The translations under genes and the position numbers were made by a program. Below the pieces are notes generated by a model that saw only the letters and a program-made list of their open reading frames with translations, did no database searches and was not told the DNA's origin. Positions 47,941 to 58,976 of a DNA stretch of 64,000 bases are shown here, piece by piece (positions within the stretch are counted from its first letter, which is position 1; each line of letters opens with the position of its first letter). Source of the stretch: Sycobia sp. Sy_11 (taxonomy: Eukaryota; Arthropoda; Insecta; Hymenoptera; Epichrysomallidae); assembly GCA_018907035.1 (NCBI GenBank), contig JACCIC010000140.1, positions 724,501 through 788,500 on the forward strand. The letters run 5' to 3'.

Positions 47941-49068
47941 GATATATATATATATATTTCCACGTCGACGAATGGAATGGTACACGTGCATTCGTTCTCT
48001 CGAACCAAATCAATGAAAACACCGACAGGCACACGAACCGCGCACAACCGTCTAACGAGAAATTTTCTTCCCCAGCCGCATCGGGATCGTACGAGCGCGC
48101 GGATTAACGCCAGGCCAATGTCATTAGGGCGCCTGGGTCGGGAAGAGTTGCGTGTAATAAAATTATACGTGCATGCGTCCTCGTTGCAACGGAGAACCCC
48201 GTGCGACCCTCGCGTCCCCGACGGCGATATGATAACGCCCGGCGCGCGAGAGGCCCTTATCGCGCGAACTGCGCAAACGCGACCCCCGATGCTTTTTTTC
48301 TTTCTTTCTTTCTTTTTTTTTTTTTTTTTTTTAATGATCGCGGATTATCCTCCCCCTCTCTTCCCCACTGTCCGCGAAGCCATCATGGCGCATATACTTT
48401 CCCGAGGGGCGCTGCACGCGTATTATGCGGGGGGGGGTTCGGCGCGAGAAAGTGCACGCGCCTGCGGGGGCAAATGCGAGGGGGAGAAGGATCGGGGGTG
48501 GGTGGAAAAAAGGGCTCTCGCCACATTCAGCGTCGCGCCCGTCTCACCCTCCCATCCACCCACCCCCCTCGCGCACGCACAAAAGAAGGGGGTGGTGGCG
48601 GCGGCGGCGGCGGTGCTTGACAGCCCCCACCCCTCTCCGGGAAGGGGGGCGGGCGAGGGGTGGCGCGACGAAGGGACGGAAGGAAGCGCGAGGGGCGAAC
48701 GGAAGCCAAAGGAGAACGTCGGAGGGAAAGCGGAAGGCTGTCGAGACCCGGGGGCTGAGGCCGGAACACGAGGAGCGAGCCACCCCTCCGACCACCCCCC
48801 GCCGCGCCCCGATATAGCGGAAGCGTCGCGTTCGCCGGAAGTCGACGAGGAAATGAAACGCGCGCCACCCTCCACGTCGCGCTTATATTCGCCACATACA
48901 CGGACACACACACAAACACACACACACGCGCGCGCAAAGCGACTAGCTTTCGACTTTTCCTGCATCGCGACCGACGCTCCGCGACAGCGCGCGTGCACGT
49001 AATAAAGCTCGCGTGACGTGCGGCCACCGCAATTCGCGCGCTTACGAGCTGGAAAATGACGGAGACAC

Positions 49069-49120
<52 letters not shown>

Positions 49121-49460
49121 CCATGGGTAGTTTGTGTACGCTGGAGTGTGCGCGCGCCTACTTTTCTGTATATATGTATATACATTATATAGACACGTAT
49201 AGGCGAACAAAGAAGGCTGCGGCCTCGAAAAGTGTCTCTGGCTTATATTGGTTAGGGTGGACTGCAAAAGGGGTGGATTTATCGGTAAATTCGTTAGGGG
49301 CCTGAGAGCGGGTCTTTTTTTTTCACCCGGATTACAAAAAAAAAGGAAAAGAAATCGAAGAATAATCGAGCTTTCTTTCCGACCGTTAGGTCGTACAGGA
49401 AGATTGGACAGGGCGATATATGAGCTTAGGATTACTGGCTTTTTTTCGTAAAAAGGGTTT
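47941..49460. other. CpG-rich block holding the longest (spurious) open frame
   Basis: Holds a T-tract (48297-48332), (GGC)6 (48597-48614), CA runs (48901-48930), AT (49075-49117) and a G-rich stretch (48640-48665). A 394-codon plus frame (47818-49002) is the longest in the window, but it reads a poly-T tract as poly-Phe, G/C runs as poly-Gly/Ala/Pro and CA repeats as Thr-His. Frames of 233 and 330 codons lie opposite it. I do not consider any of them a gene. Confidence 0.75.
49075..49117. repeat. (AT)n microsatellite
   Basis: Pure 43-bp run. Confidence 0.95.
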
Positions 49461-51114
49461 GAAACTTTTATTTTCACTATCAATACAGAATACGGAATCT
49501 GCTGTAGCCGGAAAACCACTTGAGGGTATACCTGTAAATATTCTGTACATACACGAAAAATGGCTGTAAGTAAATAATAGTTTTTTTTTTTTATAATATC
49601 AAACTAAATCTGAACGGTCAAAAGTCAAATGTTAGTAACTCATATTTTCATATAAATTTCCAATTTTTCTTTACAATAATCAATAAGTAAAGGTGAAAAT
49701 TATGAATTAGTCAATAAATTATTCCAAATTTTGATATAACCTACGATCTGCACACCGTCTTTCTCTGAAATAATTCAATTTCCAGCACGACTCTGCTCAT
49801 TTACAGTTACACAGAGCGGTATTTAATTAATGCGTAAGCAAATTGTCGCCTAACGTAACGGGGCCAGAATGAAATTGATCTATGACTTTAAGGAAACGAT
49901 GAACGTACGGGCAGCAATAACAAGATCGATTACTTATTGCTGCGGACCAGATGCCGAACGACGTTTTATCGATAATTAACAAGGAAAAAAAGCATAACAG
50001 AAATTCGGTGTAGAGATAAGAACGAATGATCAATGGGCGAAATAACATGAAAAATATTTGATTACCTGAGGTTACATGCCTATTATGAGCATTTATTATC
50101 TATAACAAGAGTAAGCACAGGCCGCGATAATTTATTGATTATGCAATATATACGCGTACATATGTGTATATTTTTTCAATGTAATAAATAAGAGATTCTA
50201 ATCGAAAGTTAAGTCTAATAGAATTTTCTAAGTTCTCCAATTGATTTCAATAATTCGATCCATTTCTTTTTTCAGACAATATTATATAATCTAATCTCTT
50301 TAACGATTATTGGAGAAATTACATTGTTGAATTCTTCTAATTATTGTGAAGTATGAGTGAAAAATTCAAAGTTCATATCCGATGAATTATCCTAAATCGA
50401 TTGGAGATATAATTTTTTTTTTCCGAGGTCGACGAACCGTTGAGTAAAGACGGTAAATGTCATCTATGAAAATTGATATTTAATAAAAAACAAAAGATTG
50501 TATTATTTTAGTATAATTTATTATATGATATTATTGTTATATCGTGACGAACAAGATTAATACAATATTAACTTTAGTTATCATTATCTCTTCGTATAGT
50601 TTCACTATAGTTCGGAACGATCATATTAAAAAATGATCGAAGATCAATTTTTATTAAGCTAATAGCAATTTGCTTGATTATAACTATATTGATATTCGCA
50701 AATATGGAAATTGATAATGAATGCAAGTAGGAAAACGAATTAAAAAAAAATCAATAGAATTATTCCCGTCATAATTTCATTATCATATTCTGCTTTTTAC
50801 AATATAATTCTACTTTTTTTTTAATTTTTCAACAATCAATTTATCACACTGTGTATAAAAATTTAATTCATAATTGTGAAAAAATTATTATTTTTAGGTT
50901 ATATTACAATATCATGACGAAAAGTCATTTTTCTATTTGATTGAAGTTTTTATAACTTCTAACATTATATTTCCTTTATTCTGTATGCGTTTTAAAAATT
51001 TCTCCCAATTTCTATAAAAATAATAAGAATTTTGAACAAAAGTTTTGTGAAACAGCATGTAATCGAAATATTTTGGATATTTGTTAGGCCATATTAAATA
51101 AAAATTTATTCAAC

Positions 51115-51120
<6 letters not shown>

Positions 51121-51158
<38 letters not shown>
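51121..51158. repeat. (TA)19 microsatellite
   Basis: Pure 38-bp run, first of three TA arrays within about 340 bp. Confidence 0.95.
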
Positions 51159-51164
<6 letters not shown>

Positions 51165-51276
51165 TGTTCCTACAACAACAAGTGAAAACCATTTTAGGGT
51201 AAACGTCATGATTTAAGTATGATGAATCGTACAGGAGGTTTTAGTTCCGTCGAACACTCCATCTGGTAATAATGAA

Positions 51277-51281
<5 letters not shown>

Positions 51282-51337
<56 letters not shown>
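51282..51337. repeat. (TA)28 microsatellite
   Basis: Pure 56-bp run, second of the cluster. Confidence 0.97.
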
Positions 51338-51340
<3 letters not shown>

Positions 51341-51420
51341 AATGGCGTAGATCATTTGAGAATCGGGGGAAAGGGAGAGTTCGAAAAAACATTGTACTTC
51401 ACCAGAAACGCGTCCGAAAA

Positions 51421-51424
<4 letters not shown>

Positions 51425-51462
<38 letters not shown>
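51425..51462. repeat. (AT)19 microsatellite
   Basis: Pure 38-bp run, third of the cluster, at the block edge. Confidence 0.95.
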
Positions 51463-51465
<3 letters not shown>

Positions 51466-52335
51466 TCCTTCCGAGGAGTTTTATCGTTATACCCAGAACT
51501 GCATGTCATTATCCAGCCAATGAATCGGTAAAATCCGTGGATTCGATCGGCGGTCGCGCTCGCGTTCGTGTTGCTTGTGTCTGACTCCTCACAATTTTTC
51601 TACGTCCCGCGCGCTCCTAAACGCTCTCGACCAAAAACGCTATAATAATCCCACCGGATGATAAATGGGTTTTTCCAGCAGTCATCGCGATCGATCGACC
51701 TCTCCTCCTCTCGCGTCCTCTTAAATCTCGAACTTCCCTCCTCCTCCTCAAACCCCCACCCCACCGTCCACCACGTCGCGCGCCCTTGAGAAGCAAAGTC
51801 TCGGGTGCGTGTATTATATAGCGCGTAGCTTGGATGCGTTCGAGAAAGGCAAAAAGAGAGAAAGAAAGGAAGAAAGAAGGAACGAATGAAGAGGGAAGGA
51901 GGCAGAAAAGGCCAAAGTGTGTAGCTGCACCGAAAGAGCTTCTTCTCGACGCGTCCTCGAGGATACGGAGGAAGGAGCGGGGGGTGGGCACCGCAATACC
52001 CCCTGCCCGCCCCCCTCTACTATTCTCTCGAATTACTCCGGGAGGAAGGCGAGACATCGATCCCCCCCCCCATCTGTCCTGCCCCCGACGGGGACGACAC
52101 CTGCCACCTCCGAACGCATCCTCTGCCCTTTCCCATCCTCCTTGCCGCCGCGCGCCGATGCACCGAGAGTTCGCACGCCTGCGCGCTAGCGTAATGGCGA
52201 ATTCCGCTAGGAGGGCGCACGGACCGTTAAGGGGCCCTCCGGGGCCCGATATAAGCGCGGTGGGCGATCGCGGGGGTTGGGTCAGGTGCGGGAGGGAGGT
52301 GGGGGAGGAGCGCTTCAACTGTGAGATATGCTATT

Positions 52336-52366
<31 letters not shown>

Positions 52367-52680
52367 TATATATATATATGTGCTCATGCGCTGCGCGCTA
52401 ATAAAGCAATCATCGTATCGTGAAGCCCCGCGCTGGCGCGCGTTATTTACGAGCGCGAGATCGTCGTCGATAATGAGCGCGACGACGAGCGTTCCGGCCC
52501 TATGTGAAGATGTGCGTGTATGTGTGTGTCTGCTGCGGGTGTGCGCGCGCGCGTGTGTGTGAGTATGTGTAAAGGGGGTCGCGTTTTTCGCGAAGCCTCT
52601 CGGGTGGAACGGATGGAGGTTTTACAATTTATATGAAGTTCCAGCGCGTTATAGAGAGAGAGATACGAATATTGTGTCCA
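51463..52680. other. CpG-rich block
   Basis: Contains purine-rich GAAAG repeats (51840-51910), C- and G-rich runs, the TATATC/TA array (52335-52379) and GT/GC repeats (52510-52570). Frames of 242 codons (51834-52562, plus) and 233 codons (51617-52318, minus) overlap head to head with Arg/Pro/Ser-rich chance composition. Because these two are long and mostly free of arrays, coding cannot be fully excluded, but no domain is visible. Confidence 0.65.
52335..52379. repeat. (TATATC)n(TA)n compound array
   Basis: Three TATATC hexanucleotide units run into a 26-bp TA run. Confidence 0.93.
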
Positions 52681-52964
52681 TGGATCAGTATGTGTATAGA
52701 GTCGATAATAGAGAGGGAGGAAGTGAGATCGATAGATAGACGTTAATTAAGCTAAAAACGATATTTTTCAATGCCAATGGTAATTTTGTGCCGGCCCCCC
52801 ACTCCTCTTTAGAATTTTCTAATTCAAAATCAGAAACTCGAATGAAAATTTTTTTGAGAAGCAGAATATTCTCAGTGATTTTATCCACTAAAAGGTCTCT
52901 CTAATTTGTAAATCTTATAAGCTATTAAATTATATTGTTCTAGAAATTAAATTTTAATTTTGCG
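52681..52964. other. AT-rich sequence, no gene seen
   Basis: Unique DNA between the CpG-rich block and family D copy 2. Confidence 0.6.
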
Positions 52965-53255
52965 CCTCTTTAAATTATAAAAATTCCGAAATTTCATAAA
53001 AGAGCTTTCTCCATCGTCGTTAAGAAAATTTTTACATCGTGCCATATTCCTAATACATACGAGCGCGTACAATTAAGCTCGGAAAATTACATATCCTCGG
53101 ATAGCTCAGTTGGGAAGTTGAGTTTAGTGCCGAGTTTTCGTATCGGCAAGTTTTTTTTAGATGGTTTCCAATCTCTGGTTTTCCATTCACTCAGTCTGGC
53201 CGTCCGGTTTTACCGGATCTACCAGATGCCTTACGACGCCCCTGTTAATATAGAC
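52965..53255 (+). mobile_element. Dispersed repeat family D, copy 2, with a tRNA-type A box
   Basis: Co-linear with 47150-47440. It holds TAGCTCAGTTGG (53102-53113), a perfect match to the pol III A-box pattern TRGYNNARNNGG, followed by a stem-loop GCCGA (53129-53133), loop of nine, TCGGC (53143-53147). No B box (GGTTCGANTCC) is recognisable downstream. A decayed tRNA-derived SINE head would fit; a chance match within another kind of repeat is the alternative. Confidence 0.65.
53102..53113 (+). promoter_or_regulatory. tRNA-type pol III A-box match
   Basis: TAGCTCAGTTGG agrees at every position with the A-box consensus. The corresponding site in copy 1 (about 47266-47277) reads CAGCTCGTGTGG and is damaged. 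Without a B box, transcription by pol III is not expected. Confidence 0.4.
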
Positions 53256-54527
53256 AATATCATTTTCGACTCTGAACATTTTACAATAAATCTATAGAAT
53301 TTTAACTATATTATGCTTATGATTATAATTATAATTATATATGCTTAATGATCAATTTAATCCAAAATATAAAGCTAAAGTAGGAAAAATATACGTCGAT
53401 GGGGTAGATCGAGATTCAAGATTTTATTAAAGATATGGGCTAAAAAAATCCTTCGCGCACTTTATCGGAAAACGCGACGTTTCGTTTGCCGCTTTCGACG
53501 CGGCATTGTAGCTCGGTAATTCCGATACGAACCGGTGACCGCGCACATATACGGACTCACAGGAATTAAATACATAATGTAATAAAAAAAAAATAATTTA
53601 ACTAACAATTAATTTTTCAAACTAATTCGATTCTCTTAATAATTGTAATACGTTGATTTTGTTTAGGAATATAACTATTATAGGAGCGTTAAGTGAGACT
53701 GTTGACCATATCACAATCATAAAATAAATCGAATCTAAGAATTTTTGCAGACTCAGAGTTCAGGAATACAGTGCAAATTGAAATTTGTATTGACGTCCCA
53801 TTAAAAGAGCTATCGTCTTTACAGCAGTTTATCCTTGTATAACCCTTGCGACGACGTGTGGAGAAAACATTTATGACGCATCATTTGCGCTATTCGTCCC
53901 ATCATGACACTTTTCATGATTTACATTCATTTATTTCGGTAATGATTACTTTTTTTTTGTTTTTTTTTTTGGTTTTTTTTAAACAATTTTCTTCGCGTAC
54001 TAATTGTATTCTTATACGTCGACCATATTTGTTAGTTCTGATCGTCTCCCTCCCCCAACCCACGATAGCGCGTATTATATTTAAATTGACAATACTATAA
54101 AAGTACCCTCGACGGAATTGCCGTTTTTTTACCGTCTTTCCCGAATCTATCTACGCGTATATAATTGCGTCGTCGTCATTTGCAACTTCCTTCGATGGGG
54201 TGACCATCCTCGCCCCTCTGTGTCTCTAAGTGTTTATAAATTTTTTATACTCAAAAACCGAATACACCGCTTGTTTGCCCCTACGAAACTGGCTCGTTCT
54301 CGAAGGCCGATTAAGAGCCGCCGCATATAAGAAAATTATATACCGTTTAACGAGGCGCAACGTCGCCGTAAAACTTTTTTTTTTTCCTTTTACAAGTTGC
54401 GCTCGAAAAGAATCGGCAATCGATACGGGAGCGGACTGTCGCGTGTTCGCACGAGATAGAAGTGGAATGAATTGGAACAATACTCTTTCCCTTCATCTCG
54501 TAGATATCGTAATTGATCTATCATACT

Positions 54528-54564
<37 letters not shown>

Positions 54565-54850
54565 CCCATATATATAGCAATTTTTTTTCTCGAAATTCTC
54601 AGGAGGAATTCCGAGGATTAAGCCCGTTACGAGAGATTTTCTATACTATATATGTGTATGTAGCGAATAATTACTGTATGTTAAATTGTGAAAAAATCGT
54701 ACCATCAAATCACTTTGAATTATAACGATTACAATGGTCGAATCTTACTCTTCGTCATTTCTTCAAACGTTCTTGGCATTTTTGTATCAATGACGCGTGC
54801 ATTTAATTTTATACAAGAATCCTATATAAATCTATAAATTTGTTTGAATA
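53256..54850. other. AT-rich to mixed sequence with a T33 tract
   Basis: Unique DNA with T-rich tracts (53950-53980) and a long poly-T (54529-54561). Short frames of 84-115 codons between 53846 and 54577 lie on both strands without recognised motifs. Confidence 0.6.
54529..54561 (-). repeat. T33 homopolymer (poly-A on the minus strand)
   Basis: Thirty-three consecutive T, the longest homopolymer in the window. It could be the poly-A tail of a minus-strand retroposed copy, but the sequence on its body side (54562-54700) matches nothing recognised and no flanking direct repeats stand out. Confidence 0.9.
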
Positions 54851-54854
54851 CTCG

Positions 54855-54874
54855 CCGCATATTATAATATGCGG
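54855..54874. repeat. Perfect 20-bp palindrome
   Basis: CCGCATATTA is followed directly by its reverse complement TAATATGCGG, with no spacer. GC-containing ends make it unlike the many trivial TA self-complementary runs. Confidence 0.95.
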
Positions 54875-55377
54875 TATATGTGTATATATATATGCGCAAA
54901 AAGAATCGTCAAAAAGTCTTGCATACAATTGAAAAATGATTTGACGCTTTGCCCGCCCATACACACATGTACACACACACACGCGCGCGTATATACGCTG
55001 GCGTACAATATTCAAGCCGAGATAAAAGCAGATGCGCGGATGAACAGGAGGAGGAGGCGGGAAGAAGCTCGCCGCTGGCTTTCGACTCGCAGCCTATTGC
55101 CGTTTCAATCAACGAGCGTCAACGGGTTATTATGGGCAATCAAAATACAAGTGCTCTAAACTCGAGGGTACACTACATACCGCTCTATCCGTGTGTATAT
55201 ATATACATATATATATATACATTTACACGCGAGACCGCAATTAAAGGCATCAGTAGCGCAGCGTCGGTCCGGGCGATAGGGCAGATGTGCTGCGTGTGTA
55301 TACACGCACACACACGCACACACACGCACACGCAAACACATGTATATATTATTAATTTAAATACTGAACTGTATATG

Positions 55378-55380
<3 letters not shown>

Positions 55381-55463
<83 letters not shown>
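55381..55463. repeat. Compound (AC)20(AT)n microsatellite
   Basis: Forty bases of AC followed, after one A, by about 42 bp of AT. Confidence 0.97.
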
Positions 55464-55465
<2 letters not shown>

Positions 55466-55976
55466 TGTTATGTTGGATGGCTTGTCATAAGCGAGGCGAG
55501 CGCTAATGGAAACGAGACCAGAATTACTTTATGAATTTTCACTGTTTCTATTCACATATTCGTACATATATACGTGAAATTTATACCCGACATAGAAATC
55601 TTCGATCGCCGAGCGCCGTATAACAATTCTCCCGGTGAACGAAAGCTTCCTTTATCGAAATAAAAATCGCGCGCGCGCGCGCGCAACCGTTGCTCATTTC
55701 CTAACGAGAGAAAATTAGCCGGCAATCGTATCACGGGCATATAACGTGCAGCATACGCCCACCGATTGACCTTCGACACAATAATCACATCTCCCGGGCG
55801 CGCGCGCATTATGATACCCGCGCGCCGCCGCCGCCGCCGCCTCTCTACGCTCCTCTTTATAAGCGCACATACTTATGTACACATACTTACGCTGTGCACG
55901 CTTCCCTCGCTCCCATCTATCTCTCCGTGTAACGTATAAATACAAAGTATCGAAAGCACCCGCCGTCAAGGAGAGT

Positions 55977-55984
<8 letters not shown>

Positions 55985-56009
<25 letters not shown>
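55985..56009. repeat. (GA)n microsatellite
   Basis: Pure run of about 25 bp within a longer GA-rich stretch (55971-56018). Confidence 0.93.
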
Positions 56010-56194
56010 TGTGAGTGACGAGGGGAGCAGGAAGAGGTGGAGGAGGAGGACTTTCCCACGACATGGACACGGGCGATTAGCCGTTTATAATAAATAGTAA
56101 TCGCCGCGTATTTATATACGAACGCGAGAGGAGTCGGGGGAAAAGAGAGAGGCGGGAGTGTGCTCGAGGGCTGCGATAATTTTTCCCCTTCTTC

Positions 56195-56198
<4 letters not shown>

Positions 56199-56231
<33 letters not shown>
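56199..56231. repeat. (GA)16 microsatellite
   Basis: Pure 33-bp GA run. Confidence 0.95.
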
Positions 56232-56235
<4 letters not shown>

Positions 56236-56474
56236 ATAGAAGGAGGAAGAGGGGAGTAAAAAATTGTTAAAAGCCTCTATAACACCGTGTACATACGTGC
56301 GAGCTTACGAAAGATCATCGTTCTTCGACGATACCCAATGTGCTTTACGCATACATATATCGTATTCGAACCTATAGATATTTATATATATATATACACG
56401 GAGACGACGACGCGTTTCTATAATTTCAAACACGTCGCTCGCCTCGCGCGCTTTCGAAAGAACGAGATGCGCTC

Positions 56475-56510
56475 GCGCGCGCGCGCATTATAATATATTA
56501 TACGCGCGCG
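56475..56510. repeat. CG-armed AT palindrome
   Basis: A perfect 14-bp palindrome TATAATATATTATA (56489-56502) has a GC alternating run on each side (56477-56486 and 56503-56510). Only an AT dinucleotide on the left breaks the symmetry. Confidence 0.9.
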
Positions 56511-56738
56511 TAATAAAGCGGCCGGCCGAGCGGGCCCATTACGCATTGCGACACGGGCCCCTGTCGCGCCCCTTTGTCCCTTCTGCCCCCTCGCCCTTGC
56601 CGTACGCCCGACCGGCGACGCCCTCGCCGAAGGAATTCGCCTCGCGCCCGCCGCTCGCTCGCTCGCTCGCCTGCGCGCACGCCACGCGAATGGCAATGCC
56701 TGCCGTCGTCGTTCAGGGACGACTGTGAAAAAGCTCGC

Positions 56739-56778
56739 GGGGGATTGGGCGGTGGGTTGGGGGGGGGAGGAGGGGCGG
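56739..56778 (+). other. G-quadruplex-capable G-rich run
   Basis: Plus-strand tracts of five, three, three, nine or so and four G with loops of 1-5 bases. Folding is inferred from pattern. Confidence 0.65.
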
Positions 56779-56940
56779 ATGGTGAAAAAGCCGAAACGTC
56801 GGCGGAGACGTTGCGCATGTGCGCGGTGTACTTTATGCGCGTTCATGATCGTTCCTTCTTTTTTTGCGCTTTAATATCGATGAGGTTAAGAGACTGGACA
56901 GAGGCAGAGGGTTAATAAAACTGCCGATGATTAAATTAAT

Positions 56941-58398
56941 TCATTAGGGAGAATAGTTTGTCGATGGAGGGCGACCGTTCTGACGGTTCCTTATTTCTGT
57001 AAGAAAATCTACGATTGAATTTTCGACAGAACGTTGAATTTGTATGCATTTTTTTTTTTTTTTGTTGAAATTTGAAGCGTCAGTCTTATATAGCAAAGTT
57101 GCCGAATTCCAACGTGATAAATATGCAAATAGCATTATATCTCCAATTCAATCGACCGTCAACTTATTCTACACTACAATACTTATACTACAATACTTTC
57201 CTTCATATCGATTATTTCATTATCTCTTTCTGACCGAAGATTTTATATTGTTAAATTTTTCATCCAAAAATCTTTTACGTATCGTCTCGTGCTCACCAAG
57301 CAACGAATAATTCCAACAGCAATCAAATTGATAAAAATTCGATTCGCAAACTCTCGACATAATTGCTTGCTTTTTATTCGTTATGTCGATTTATTTTTTA
57401 TAGAAAACGATTTCGCCATTGAAATTATATTCTTTTCCATTTCGACAGTTTGTAAAGCTCAGCGAAACGAATCCTAAACTTGATTAATAGGAATTTTTGG
57501 TTTGTAGATCGGTAGAATTGTGAAGTGGAATTGAAAAGATATTTTGGTTTCGAGAACCATGTGAACGAATAATCGATGGGAATACCCCGACACCGATGTT
57601 AAATCTGAAGGCTGGAGTCGAGGCCGTAATACGGTTGATGGATATGTAGTCGGGAAAATGATCAATATTGATGGCTACGACTGAAAATGAATTTGGAAAA
57701 GTTTTATATACGCGTGGCTGGTCGCAGAAGAACACCTGTGCATCGATACTGTGTGTGTGGGTGTGAGTGTGGGTTTGGGGTGTGTGTGTGTAAGTGTACG
57801 TGTGCAATGAAAGGGATAGTAGAGTTCCCGACAGACAGGTACGTTGTTCGACCTTTGGACGAACAACTATGATTTACGTAAAGGGACTATTATATAGTAT
57901 ATACTAACCGACAATCATATAATGGATCAGCCCAATATTTAATCATATTATATATTATCAGTGTCATAGTACAATTTACAATTAAAGATTTGTTCCGAAG
58001 CAACGAGATAATAGAATTTCTCAATTCCAGATTGAAAATCCTAAATATATGATCGATCGCGTCAAAAATAGTGAGCTATGGATGTCCAAGTTTTAATATT
58101 ACAGTACGTTAATTATGCCACTGTTAATAATTTTAGAATAAATATTTTTGGTTCACGAGCCTCGAGCCCTCCGCGACATTGTCGCTCGACTTTCTTTTTC
58201 ATCTAATTCAACTCCGTATTCTGCTCGATCGAGTCTAGACGGCGACCTGAATTTCTAGGTACCAAGATAATATATTATGGAAATAGCGTATCATCAATTT
58301 GAAATTAGTCGGACGCGTGTCAATTTTCGGCTCCCCGACAGTTCACCAGTGTAAGGTGTGTTAAATTTTGTCTTTCAAGATTTGAAAAATAAGACTCT
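56941..58398. other. AT-rich block, no gene seen
   Basis: Stop-dense unique AT-rich DNA. A TG-rich stretch (57740-57810) and a GC-richer bit near 58160-58250 are the only compositional changes. Confidence 0.65.
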
Positions 58399-58976
58399 GT
58401 AGAGGAAGGCGGGCCATAGCGGACGGACAAAATTCAAACAAGCCCTGTCATTTACGTTTTGACTTTCGATAAGAAATTAAAAAGTGAAAATTCTACTCCA
58501 ACCATTATATTTCGATCTGCCGGTTTTTTTAAAGAACAAAAAAAAAAAACAGAAAAATATAAATTAATATAAATTAGTAGTACATAGAATAATGTCAGTG
58601 CTCTTAAATACAAGTTTGCTTCGTCTTACATTTGGTTGGAAAAGATTGTTTTCGATTTAAGATTGACTCAACGTCTTTTTATACAGATATTATCGGTATC
58701 GTTTAATTTAGACTCTCTTGCTTTGTTCTCGTGGATTGAAGTTATAATGAAGATTCGGCAAATGGGACAAACGTATTTCGAATCATCCATCGATCATAAT
58801 ACGAAGTCAAGAATTCTAAATACACAAATGTTTAAGAAAATTACAAATGCACTAAAAATTCTACGTATTACGATATTACGATACCCACCCTGCCCCTTCT
58901 GAATTGTTCCTTCAGTTTATCGTATCATTTTTTTTTTAAGCTACATAGAAAGCGAAACAGAATTTCCCATGAATGA
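58399..58976. mobile_element. Dispersed repeat family B, copy 2
   Basis: Co-linear with 17926-18796 (see copy 1 for blocks). It is shorter in the middle (58520-58600) and near 58875-58930. It carries 65 bp between two GAAGT words (58738-58742 and 58803-58807) where copy 1 has a single GAAGT. Such a pattern is the usual mark of deletion between short direct repeats, implying that copy 2 is ancestral at this site. An 88-codon plus frame (58636-58902) is not preserved in copy 1 and is probably chance. Confidence 0.7.

Larger units (their letters stand above)
49461..51420. other. AT-rich block with two TA arrays at its end
   Basis: Stop-dense unique AT-rich DNA. Arrays at 51121-51158 and 51282-51337 mark the approach to the next CpG-rich block. 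No gene recognised. Confidence 0.7.
54851..56940. other. CpG-rich, microsatellite-dense block
   Basis: Contains a perfect palindrome (54855-54874), CA-rich (54960-54983), AC/GC repeats (55300-55340), AC/AT (55381-55463), CG (55668-55684), GCC (55823-55841), GA (55985-56009 and 56199-56231), CG/TATA/CG (56475-56510), GCTC units (56649-56668) and a G-run (56739-56778). Frames up to 185 codons are array or GC readings. Confidence 0.78.

Noticed and set aside
47818..49002. 394-codon plus-strand open frame, the longest in the window
   Set aside because: It crosses a poly-T tract (poly-Phe), G/C homopolymers and CA repeats. Opposite-strand frames of 233 and 330 codons overlap it, and no domain is visible.
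51617..52562. Overlapping 233-codon (minus) and 242-codon (plus) frames
   Set aside because: Mutually antiparallel, Arg/Pro/Ser-rich as expected from CpG-rich DNA, without motifs or splice framing; noted in the block entry only.
58636..58902. 88-codon plus frame in family B copy 2 as a real gene
   Set aside because: The frame is not maintained in copy 1, and the segment includes the 65-bp indel.
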